Notes under the pieces: model-generated
The model's database searches: none
What the model was told of the DNA's origin: nothing
What the model saw: only the letters and a program-made list of their open reading frames with translations
Source of the DNA: Branchiostoma floridae
Lineage: Eukaryota; Chordata; Leptocardii; Amphioxiformes; Branchiostomatidae
Direction: 5' to 3'
Assembly: GCF_000003815.2 (NCBI RefSeq)
Contig: NC_049986.1
Location: 18,696,946 to 18,758,945 of the forward strand
DNA: 62,000 bases
Made by a program: the position numbers and the translations under genes
Part shown: one piece after another, positions 44,979-54,972 of the stretch
How positions within the stretch are numbered: the stretch's first letter is position 1
Layout of the letters: every line of letters starts with the position of its first letter

Positions 44979-47900
44979 TGCCTTCCTCTTCTCTGTGCAC
45001 CTGAGATGTGTGGAAGGCAGGGCCACACTGTTCCTTCTGGGGGAGATAGAAAGAAAAAAAAATATTCTTAAGGGGTCTCTTTTTTTATCCTCGCTTCTAT
45101 CATTTCTATCCTCAACGCTATGTCTTGTATTTCCGTACAAACTGCAAATAATGTGAATTGAAAACTCTCCATTCAGTTTGATATTTGAAACTAATTTTCA
45201 ACATATCAACAAAACTTTTTCTACATTTATTTTGAAGCATTGGTAAACATTGTGAAAGCAAGCCATGCATATTCTATCTGTGGCAGCTGAAAAGCAAGGG
45301 AGACACCTATCAAGTATCTGTGGTAATGCAGGCAGAAAAACTTTAAAACTTTTTATCAGTGACATGATGTCATATGTTCAGCTGCCTCTTTCCCAAATGC
45401 TGAGTACTAAGCAGGGAAAGAATGTACGATTTCTAAGGTCCCTGGCATGGGTCGTCTGGGGATCGAACACACAACCTATTGACTGCAATGCTTGACATGG
45501 ACATCCTCCTATGTAGGGACATCCAACAGCGAAACCACCTGTCTGGATGTACCCTGCTTTCTCAACCATTGCCCTTAGTTCCTGACTGCCCTGCTTATGA
45601 ATGTTAATGAGCTTACCCTTATACATGTATATGTGAAATCCCTTTTGAAAACTGAAAGGCCTATTCTCTGATTGGCTGACAGCTGGCTTGGGGGGACGTC
45701 CACAGAAACTAAGAGTAACGGTTGGGAAAGCAGGGTTACATCCAGAGAGACGGTTTCACTGTTGGATGTCCCTACATAGGAGGATGGACATGGAAAGTGA
45801 ATAAAAAGGCCCTGCTGATACCTACCTGTAGAGCAGCAATGATTTCCATTGTTGTAGCAAGCAGATATGGAGCCTGGATGGTCTGTAGGGCCAGAATGTC
45901 CCGACTGCCTGTGTCAGGACTGTACACTTCATACTGGATGTGGATCCCTTCTTTCACATTGGTCCAGCTGAAACCATTATACAAAACACTACAAATCAAA
46001 TACTGTAAGTGAATTTAAGTTCACGGGAATTTAAGTTTGCAGTAGTGGGAAAAGGGACTTTTCGCTGTGGTTTTAATTTTGCGGTGAAGCGACCACTACG
46101 AAAACCGCGAACATTAAACAACCGCAAAAGTTTCTGCATTTACAGTATCCCATACCTCCGTGAAATATTTATATATATAGTATATTCATCAAGCGCGAAA
46201 TATTATATTGATAAGCGTCTTTGTGAATGTCTTGATACTATTGCCCTTAAGCCTAAAATGTCATGTTCTATAACAGTTCATGCTCAAGAAGTACCTGTAC
46301 TAAGACACACAGGTGTCTCAAATTGAGGCCATTGACCTCATTTGAGAGACCAGCTGTCTATAGTATATAAATACCATACTGTAAATGCAGAAACATTCGC
46401 GGTTCTTTTATTATATTTCCATGACATTAAAAGTCTACAGTGTATGGTGCTACCAAGAACTTAAAACCACCGCGAATAGTAGTCCTTTTTCCCGCTACCG
46501 CAAAAATAAACCCCCACGAACTTAAATGCATTTACTGAAAGTAGTGGTGAACTCATCCGTCGACATCTGACAGGAGAATCCACCACTACTTTCAGCAGCT
46601 AAAACACTTCATCATTCAGTGAGTTAAAACACTTTCTAGCCCAGCTCCAAGTTCAGTTGAAGGTTTGAGGTCTTAAAATAATCAATTTTACAAAGTAAGT
46701 CCTGACTAATGATATTAAATGCCTGGGAATTTTCAAACAAACAAAAGACCTTTCTAACACTACAGGAGTTGAAACAGGGTACTAGAGTGACTTATAAACG
46801 TCAGATGTAACCTTAAAAGGTTTGTGAATGATTCATGAGTTTGACCTTGTGATTCTGCTCCACACAATAGACAAGGTCGCAGTCCCGATGACAAGCCTTA
46901 GGCCGCTTAAGGTCACATTCAGCTCAACAATGGTACCCACTGGGACCTGGGAAAATCATAATGATATTGTTAACTTCATTGAAAATTCTTCCCTACAAAC
47001 AATGGAGGCTACGGTAACATGTAACCACTCAAGTGTAAATGCTGACTTGGGGAGTAGTTTCCTTTTTGTCTACAGTAGATGTTGGAATGTTTTCCCCATA
47101 TTTCAACATTCATATAGTAAATTAGATTAACAAGTAAACAAACAGATACATGTACCTACTTGTTCAAAGTTGAACTGAAAACAATTTTTTTTCAAAATTT
47201 ACCCCCCCACACACAAAATTACCCAAAAACAGATATAAAAATTATAACGTTCCCTACCTTAAGATTGTCCAGACAGACATCTCTCTCCACAATGACATCT
47301 CTGAACCTGACAGAAGAGTAATCTTCTAATGTCTGACATAACTGCACATATCGCCCATGGAGCGGGAAGCTGGGGTCACAGTATTCTGTAAAGAGAGAAA
47401 TGTGTAAAACTTGAGTTATCAAAATGTCACAGTTTCTTGAATTTGTGTCTTGATCAATTGCAGTTCCCTTATTATGCAAATATGACTTAACCCATAAGTT
47501 TAGGCATTGCAAATTTTTCTTACAAACAACAACTTCCTTCTTTCTTTATTCATAGTTTGACTAGTGAAAAACTGATACAATACTGTTGTTTGACACAATT
47601 GCAAACTTCCTAATGTCATACTATGCCATATAGCTGTTAGTTTCAGCTGTAAGAATTGTTGTGATGATCACCAACCTTCTAGTTTGGACCTCTGCTCTGG
47701 GTTGGGATGAAGTTTTCCTGCACGAAAAAGGGTTGTAGTAGTAGCAATATTAAGATACCACCTTAGTATCAACTTCTGGAAAGGCGTAGAGGGAGTGATA
47801 CCATGTTTTGCTGCTTCAATAATATTCTAGTTACAACATTTATAGTCTCCATTTTTTAAATTTATTGATCTTATTTGTTGTCCATCTTACTTTCTCGCAT

Positions 47901-49913
47901 TAGATTTGGAATTTTCAGAGGATGTCATCCTCACAACTTATGGCCTTGGACTTAGTGTTATTTCAGTTGAGGAAGTAGCACTGTATATCTAACCTCCAGT
48001 GCAAATTTCGCAATGGGAGGTTTTAGATGGTTTAGAACTAGGCTTTTATTTTTACTTGAACCCTAACTTTTTATAAGGGCACTTCAAGTCAAGTTGACAT
48101 AGCACAATAAGTGAGGGTTAAACATTACCCTATATATAAGTCTCACCTTCTCTAACATCTGCCTGTGCCTGCAGGAAAAGCAGCTGTATGGCAGCTGTGT
48201 CCACATTCCTAGACAGCACCTGTTCCTCTTTCACTGGTTCAAAACACCACTTCTGTATGGTCAAACCTGGATTGAGACAGGGAAGGGGTGGGGGCAGCTG
48301 AGGATTACCGGTAGTGCTGTCATAAAACTCTTCACTGAAATGGAAACAGCTCTTCCCCATGCAAGCAGAGGTTTTTGTCAGCGGGATAAAGGAGGATAGC
48401 CTGACATAGTTCCAAGCAGTGAGTTTTTGGGATAATACAGCATTTCACAGTAACTATTGGCCAACATTATTAAAGCAAACAGACAAAAAGAGACACCAAA
48501 AAGAAAATGTGCATACACAGAGATAATATGCAAAAGCAGGTTCATTTTTACTTGACTCACCTGTAGTAAAAGGTACTATGTCCTGATCCCGTAGTCTGTT
48601 TATTGGTGCCTCGATACATTCAAACAGGCAGAAGAGAGGGAGGTTTTCTGGATGAATACCTGACAAGCAAACAAATAGAATTGTAGACATCTTAAAAACA
48701 CCATAAACAAGTAGCTACAGATAAGCTTCTGTAATATCCTAGAACAAGTTACCAAAACAAGAACCTTTCCTGCAGTACCAAGGAAAGCTGCTGGGGGTAA
48801 CATAGCATAACTGTTCGCTTCTTTGATAGATTGATACTAAATTATATCAGATGATTATATCATCATCCATCTGTCCATAACTTCTGGAGTACTAGTAGTA
48901 TCCACACATACCATAGCACTGCAACAAACACTATGAAAGTTGAAACATTTTGGCTTGCTTGAAGGTAATAAAGGCAGTTTGAATCCATATCAATGACAAA
49001 ATCAATGCTATATTTTGAAGCAGACTTGGCAAGAATGAGCTTTAATTAATATGTTACCTAAAACCTTTGACACTTTTTGTAGAACCTCTCCAGCTGTTGA
49101 CTCTTCCTTGACAGAAACCTGGTGAAAAGAAATTATGTAAAGATTGTGATTTAATTGACATTTACTATACAACATTGCCTGCTGAAAATACAATAATAAT
49201 ATTCTCAATGTCAATACAAATTGATCTAGACAAATATACATTCACCATGGTTTGACAGAGTATCAATATGAATAAATCATGATGTTTTCATGATGTGTGC
49301 AGGCCACACCACAACCATATTTCGACAGCAAACATTTTATTACAAACTCCAACTTTTCCTTCCTACTTTGAAAATACGTCCAAGAACCTAAGAACTAAAT
49401 CAATCTACTACAATTTATCAACAGTAACATTTGTATTAATTCTGCAAGTTTGTTAATGTTTAAACTATTGCACACGTAACGTTACTAGTACATGTACTAT
49501 TTAAGTTGTTACATAAATGTGAAAATCTATAATCATATTCAGGACTTGTGCAAAGTCCACCGGCACTTTTATGTAACACTATCCAACTCGAAAGGAATTT
49601 TACATCTCTGTGCCATTGTAACGTTATACTAAATTGTATATCAGTATGCCGTGCATACATTCATTAAGCACATGTTGAACAGTTCCTTTATGATGTCCTT
49701 TTTATGCCAGCAGACTGTAACCGTCACGACAATGCCTCCAGCATACAAGACGATTAGAGTTAGGTCTACATGTATAACGAGGGATATAAGTTTACAACGT
49801 TAACACTTTGCTAAACGCTCTTTGAATAAGTTTGAATATTCCTTTACCTGTATTGGTGACGAGTCTAGATCCAGGGTACGCACAGAAACCTTCACGATGT
49901 TTCCTAACTCCAT
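44941..49913 (-). CDS. FERM-like adaptor resembling the SNX17/SNX27 FERM module, no PX domain (284 aa)
   Basis: Minus-strand exons: 49913-49848 (ATG), 49118-49058, 48659-48561, 48266-48147, 47717-47676, 47385-47258, 46946-46846, 45967-45826 and 45036-44941 (TAA). All phases match, for 855 nt. The N-terminal 45 residues look ubiquitin-like (NIVKVSVRTLDLDSSPIQ, TAGEVLQKVSKVLG). Then come LPLFCLFECIE, LTIQKWCFEPVKEEQVLS and AAIQLLFLQAQADVREG, as in the F1-F2 lobes of sorting-nexin FERM modules. An F3/PH-like lobe follows (VGTIVELNVTLSGLRLVIG, LSIVWSRITSWTNV, YLLATTMEIIAAL). The protein ends THWDNVLFQK. The family relation is by remembered pattern, not alignment. Inferred role: a membrane-proximal adaptor binding peptide tails. 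What distinguishes it is the lack of a PX domain upstream of the F1 lobe. The ATG has an in-frame open start and no upstream alternative. Confidence 0.72.
45440..45505 (-). repeat. Possible tRNA-derived repeat fragment
   Basis: The minus strand holds GTGTTCGATCCC, a B-box match, but no clear A-box. Probably the end of a SINE in the last intron of the FERM-like gene. Confidence 0.3.
45496..45793. repeat. Fold-back inverted repeat, arms of about 74 bp
   Basis: Left arm CATGGACATCCTCCTATG ... GCTTTCTCAACC (45496-45567). Right arm GGTTGGGAAAGCAGGG ... CATAGGAGGATGGACATG (45720-45793). Loop about 150 bp. It lies in an intron of the FERM-like gene. Confidence 0.8.
46001..46147. mobile_element. MITE family C, copy 2
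   Basis: Starts TACTGTAAGTGAATTTAAG and ends TTTCTGCATTTACAGTA; internal AAAACCGCGAACATT. In an intron of the FERM-like gene. Confidence 0.7.
46377..46535. mobile_element. MITE family C, copy 3
   Basis: Starts TACTGTAAATGCAGAAAC and ends TTAAATGCATTTACTG; internal AAACCACCGCGAATAG. Confidence 0.65.
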
Positions 49914-50014
49914 TTTGGTTCCATAACCGGGACCCCTTATTACAACAACTGCTGTTGAACAAACATTGTTTCGCACGACGCGCCTTTCTTAGGGTCATCT
50001 GTCTGACCCCACTT

Positions 50015-50022
50015 ACTTCCGG
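50015..50022. promoter_or_regulatory. ETS-type motif upstream of the FERM-like gene
   Basis: ACTTCCGG about 105 bp upstream of the start codon of the minus-strand gene. This motif is common in TATA-less promoters of broadly expressed genes. Candidate only. Confidence 0.35.
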
Positions 50023-50607
50023 GGTTAGAGGTCAACGATCTATAGGACAGACAGGACGGGGACGTTCTCCAAGCAGATGTTGTATTAGCATGTTCCAACG
50101 TAAATTTTAGACCGGAATTTTCAAATACCTGGTCTTAGACATTTCCGTCTTAAAAGAAGTGACATTGACATGTCCTCCTCAACTATCTTCGACAACGTCT
50201 TTGATTATCGTCCGGTTTCCATAGTAAAACCATTCCGGTCGTGATTGCTTCATGGCACTTCATCCGATTTCTAAATGCAAGGCTATATACAATACAAGTT
50301 TCTTGTAAGAATGGCATCCACTGATGACTGAATGCAAGGTTTCTAAAAAGTATCAAAATGTTAGAAAAAAGCAAAAAAACTTATTTTCAATATATCAGAC
50401 CATAAATCTTGTAACCAGAAATGAAGCGACAAAACAAGGCATTACAGCCAACTTGTTTTATTCCAGGACCTGCATTTCAAGAAGTAAAAAATATGGTAGT
50501 TTGGTAGATTTGACTGTACTAAGGCTACCACATCTATTGTGTTGTCATCAGTGATGTATAGATTCTGTGATGTAAACATCTTTTGCCATCATTGAGAGAG
50601 ACTGAGA

Positions 50608-50707
50608 NNNNNNNNNNNNNNNNNNNNNNNNNNNNNNNNNNNNNNNNNNNNNNNNNNNNNNNNNNNNNNNNNNNNNNNNNNNNNNNNNNNNNNNNNNNNN
50701 NNNNNNN
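50608..50707. other. Assembly gap (100 N)
   Basis: Exactly 100 N, the usual placeholder for a gap of unknown size. Confidence 1.
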
Positions 50708-50866
50708 CGCTACTCAGGGAGCAAAACATCGCCGCTCGTCCGCGCGTATACAAAAAACACGACACCCCGCACACGCGCCACAAAGAGACCCACACACCAC
50801 AGAAAACGCGTGCACCACCCCATAATACGCGGGACACATATGTATGAATATATTTATAGACACATA

Positions 50867-50939
<73 letters not shown>

Positions 50940-50972
50940 CGTTATATAGATAGATAGATAGATAGATAGATA
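50867..50972. repeat. Compound microsatellite (TC)n (TA)n (GATA)n
   Basis: TC at 50867-50890, TA at 50891-50938 and GATA at 50947-50972. Confidence 0.97.
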
Positions 50973-51042
50973 CATGTTTCTAAAAATATCATCATACATA
51001 AGTACCACGCATATTATGGAGTAGTACACGACTTCCTTGACG

Positions 51043-54000
51043 TCAGTGGTTCTCCTTGAAGCGCCTGTCCGGAGTCCCGTCCTTCTTGTACCCGTGCAGA
51101 CCAGCAGCGATCTTGTTCTCCTTGTACCGCATGTCGGGGGAACCGTCTTTCTTCAGAGGAGCAGACGAGGAACTGGACGAACCTCTATTCGGATTTTCCT
51201 GTTGATTTTTCGACAGATGAGCAGGCAAACAGGCACTTGCCGGTGGGTTCGGCAACCTGTTTGCCAGACCTGTACATGATGAACCTCTAAAGTTACTGGT
51301 AAATAACCGAACATGGCCATCATCTATAGAATCGTTCGGGGATGAAGCCGTACTATCCGCCAAGTTGTCTCGTTGGAAGGGGGTAGATTCAGTTTCCATG
51401 GGCGTGGGGTAATCAGGGACCGATTCGGTTTCCATGGGTGTAGGGTGTTCAAAGTCAGAGGTGCTCCAAGACATATCATAAATTTGCTTGTTCTCCTCAT
51501 ATAGTATGTCAGGAGTACTGTTCAACTTCGAACCATCAAGGCCAGCAGCGATCTTCTCCTTGTACCACATGTGAACACCACTTGAGACGCCAGACGACGC
51601 CTTGGACGCCGAAGTCTCATCGGACCTCTCGTCTGGACTTGGGTCTTTCTTCGGATGTCTGCTAGAAGGAGATACATATATCTGTGGAGATATGCTTGGG
51701 TTTTGGTCTTTGTCGCTCGACTCCTTGCCGGCGTTGGAACGTACGTCGCGGATTCCATCTCCTGGTCCTGTCTCCCTCTTGCCTTTTGTTGACCCTGTTG
51801 ACCAGCTGTCTTGAGAGCCGTCCTGTGTTGGTAAGTCAGGATAAAGCTTTCTGTTGACCTTGGGCCTGAAAAAAAACGTGTAGACATAAGCATTACGGTT
51901 CATTTAAAGCGCTCATTTAGCAAGTCGTTTACAGACTGTTTTGTTCTTGCTTTGTCTCTGTTTATTTGTGCGTACAAATCCTTATTCGGCGTTTCAGAAA
52001 ACGTGTCTAACGTACCTTACTGAATACATATTCATACCTCGCGCCAGGTTTTCTAGTCTCTGTCAGTGGTGCAGGTGTTCTAGGATCCTCCTTGTCACGT
52101 CCGTGCCGATCCTCGTCCCCTGTCATGAGTACCTGTTCCCCTGGGGAGACCACCAAAAGATACGCATTCCCCCTCGGAGTAGTCCTTTCGGGCTGAAGAT
52201 ATAAAAAAACTAATAAGCGTCAAGGCATATGTAATGTTGCGTCTTAAAATATAGAAGTGGTCCTACATAATAATCATGGCCTTCTATATCTTGCCCTTTA
52301 TATGTAGTCGACGCCTTTTCAGTAGCAACATTGGTATATGTATTGGACTCACTGTAATACTTGCTTTAGCCAATAAACCATAAACACCTCGTCATGTTCT
52401 TCCTCATCGTTCTCATCATCCTCATCCTTTAGCAGTTTATCTACTTCCTCCCGGCGCCGGCGTTAAGAACCGGAGTGTCTACATGGCGTAGTCCTTATTT
52501 GTGACAGCCATTTCTAATCCATAACCCATTTATCACACGTGTTCAAAATAGAATATATATTTTACGTCGTCCCTTTATATAACACTATATAACATTAATT
52601 GTATCACTATAAAGAGTAAAGAAATAGTATGATAGACGTCAGACGTCGATATTAGATACGTTCTTTATGGTATTTTAATCTACTTTGAAAGGCAAAACGG
52701 TTATATGTTGAAATGATCGTAACAAATGACAGAATTCTGAAAGGGTTGGCGAAAGAAGTCGATGTATGAATGAATAAATCTGTAATTTGTAATTTGTCAC
52801 GTGTATATAGAAAGTACTGAGAAGCAAAGGTTGACTTCTGAAGTCAAGAGTTGGACACTTTTTTCATATACTTTACAACATCTCTAACGAACCCATCAGT
52901 GTGACGCAGGGTGAAGATGTCTCCCTTCTGTTGGAGCTTCTCAGCCAGGTAACGCGGCAGGAACGTTTGCTCAGGAAGTAACAGGAGCGCCCCCTTGTAG
53001 TTCCCCGCATCCCTGCAGAACATGCGAGGACACAATTGCGAATGAAAATCCATCTGTGCCGGTAGAATTTATAGTTGTAAAGTTTGAGCTTTGTCCCAAC
53101 ACAGAGAAAACAAAGCTTAAACTTCATAACTGAAGACAATTTCATTTCGCTGAATGAATATGTTTGCAAGCAAAATGTCTGGATGTATATGGACGACCAC
53201 TCGATAATATGAGAGGTATTTCAAAAAAAGGACACTCTACTTACATCATTTCCATAGCTTCTCCCACAAAATCAAAGAGTTGATCTCCGGTCTTGTCAAA
53301 GTCCATGGTTCCAGTCTTCAAAGCGACAATGTAAGGCTTACAGCAGATCAAAACCTGAAAGAAAAATCTAATTGGAATGATCACATATCAGAATTTCGAA
53401 TTCCCTGCTCGCTCGCTCTCTCTTCCTCCCTCCCTCCCTCCCTGTGTATCCTGAACATTATGTGAAACCTACTAAGGTTAAAAACTGTATTTTGGAGCTA
53501 AATTTATCCCCATTGTTATGTCACTTAGCGATTAAAGCAATAACAGCTACATTTCTCCAATTATATGTAAGTTTGAATTGGTTACGGGTAAGCTGTGAGA
53601 TAGTTTATCCTTAATAATATTTATAACCTGGTCCTGTAGGTTGTCTGTGGTGGAAACTGTCACGGCCTCAAGGACTTCTGAGCCCCCTTCCTCCTCCAGA
53701 CAGTGGTCTTCAACCTATGAATGGTTCACACCGGAAGACACTTATCTTACAATGATATTTTAGACATATCTTCTTTACTGTATGATATACAACATATAGC
53801 GTTAAGTTATTAAGTAAATGTAGATCTAGATTTGGTCTGAGTGGCAGGTGTGAATTAAAGCCGTCATGGCAAAAATGATCAACGTTAACATTAAAGTAAA
53901 GAATATATCATGGGATTTTCCCCACCGTGTATATGTCCTTAGGGAACGCTTGTAGGAGCTCTGCTGCCAGTTTCTCGTTAACGTATCGGGCCGTGAGTTT

Positions 54001-54642
54001 CGCTGTGTTCCGCGGGTCCTCCAAGCTGTTGTGAAGGAGGCGTCTCCGACAGTGTCCCACAGAGGTCAAGTCGTCTTCGGTAGACGCCAAGACTGGTGAC
54101 TTACAACCCTTGCGTTCCTTAAACCATAATCATGTTACAGTTACATAACAGTCTAGCATCTTGGTAATAGACGTTTGGCGTAATCAGTAGGCGTGTTTGA
54201 TACATGCTCACAACATCAAACACATAACCGTATGTTGTTTGAGCTGTAATCATGATTGTGAGGAGAATTACGCAACAAGATGATACATCACATGACATTC
54301 AGACAGGTAGCAAGTGTTTCGCTTAGAACAAGACGAAAGTGTTCTATGCGCCACCTTATCACAATACATATTCATTCCACATAAGCTTACCGGGATTGGT
54401 TGAATCACACCCACCTTAACTGTATCGTTATTTAGACCGCAGGACCGGCGAACCGAGGACCAATCTTCGGTGACGCATTTTTTGCTCGTACTTGTAGGCA
54501 CACAACTACTGGTAGATTTCAAGCTCCTTCTGTCAGTGATTTTGGAAAAACCACCTGTAGCCATTTGAACACGGCAGAGATTTATAAAACGGTACAGAAT
54601 CCACAACAGTAGCAAACTGACGGCAATCTCAAAGTACATCAT
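51043..54642 (-). CDS. Unrecognised multi-domain protein, paralogue A of a head-to-head pair (570 aa; 596 with upstream ATG)
   Basis: Minus-strand exons: 54564-54415 (or from ATG 54642), 54117-53926, 53714-53628, 53354-53245, 53012-52877, 52447-52388, 52192-52038 and 51865-51043. Phases match and the 1,713 nt divide by three. Order: a small helical N-domain with EDWSSVRRSCGLNNDTVK (death-fold-like start, weak), then an unrecognised conserved block (EEEGGSEVLEAVTVSTTDN, CKPYIVALKTG, GALLLLPEQTFLPRYLAE, IFTLRHTDGFV). Next an acidic stretch, TPRGNAYLLVVSPGEQV, and a polar tail with four weak or good GSPDMRYKENK-type repeats. The block split between 53012-52877 and 52447-52388 is one exon in paralogue B, so 52448-52876 is an insertion or a gained intron. 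Function unknown. Confidence 0.75.
52448..52876 (-). other. Insertion in an exon of paralogue A, possibly a new intron
   Basis: Paralogue B exon 56802-57003 is continuous, while in A its two parts are 429 bp apart. On the minus strand the intervening DNA starts GTAAAGTA and ends GGGAG. Splicing it out keeps the frame (DGFVRDV joined to EVDKLLKDED). Without splicing the protein stops after YMKKVSNS. The acceptor lacks a good pyrimidine tract. Confidence 0.55.
53413..53440. repeat. CTCC/CCCT simple repeat in an intron
   Basis: TCTTCCTCCCTCCCTCCC in the intron between exons 3 and 4 of paralogue A. Confidence 0.85.
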
Positions 54643-54972
54643 GTCTCGGTATTTCACAACAAAATAGAGAACGTCACGACAAAATAGCGAACTGTCACTT
54701 TCATGGGCGTAAGAAGCAGCTAAATTACTTCCGCGAACGCGGTCAAAGGGCGCGAGGTTTCGGTCGGCGTATTCGCGGAAGTAATTACGTCATCCTTCCA
54801 CGAAAGTGAAAGGGCTCTATTTGTCATGGAAGCTCTCTATTTTGTAGTGAAACCCTAAGTAGACAAGAGGTCATTTTGCCGTAAGTTTGTTGTTAAGGAT
54901 TCTGTGCTTCTTTTTCAAATCGCCGCCGTGTTCTGATTCTACCGGTTTGCGAACAGCAGAGGTTGTGCTAGC
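54643..54972. promoter_or_regulatory. Shared divergent promoter region, itself an inverted repeat
   Basis: Arms at about 54652-54745 and 54758-54853 are reverse complements with scattered changes. Both carry CAAAATAGAG, CACTTTC and TTACTTCCGCGAA. They face paralogue A to the left and B to the right. Each arm therefore looks like the duplicated promoter of one gene. Confidence 0.65.
54802..54811 (+). promoter_or_regulatory. ISRE/IRF-like element GAAAGTGAAA
   Basis: It matches the IRF consensus GAAANNGAAA on the B side of the divergent region. The mirror site on the A side reads GAAAGTGACA and breaks the second GAAA. A CRE/ATF-like TTACGTCAT lies just left at 54785-54793. Confidence 0.4.

Larger units (their letters stand above)
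49914..51042. other. Intergenic with assembly gap and microsatellites
   Basis: Between the start of the FERM-like gene and the stop of the next minus-strand gene. It contains a single MITE family B end at 50068 and the 100-N gap at 50608-50707. No gene seen. Confidence 0.6.

Noticed and set aside
48280-48349. Use of the acceptor at TTTCCATTTCAG for exon 4 of the FERM-like gene
   Set aside because: It gives the wrong phase; the acceptor with the strong pyrimidine tract at 48267 keeps the frame into LTIQKWCF.
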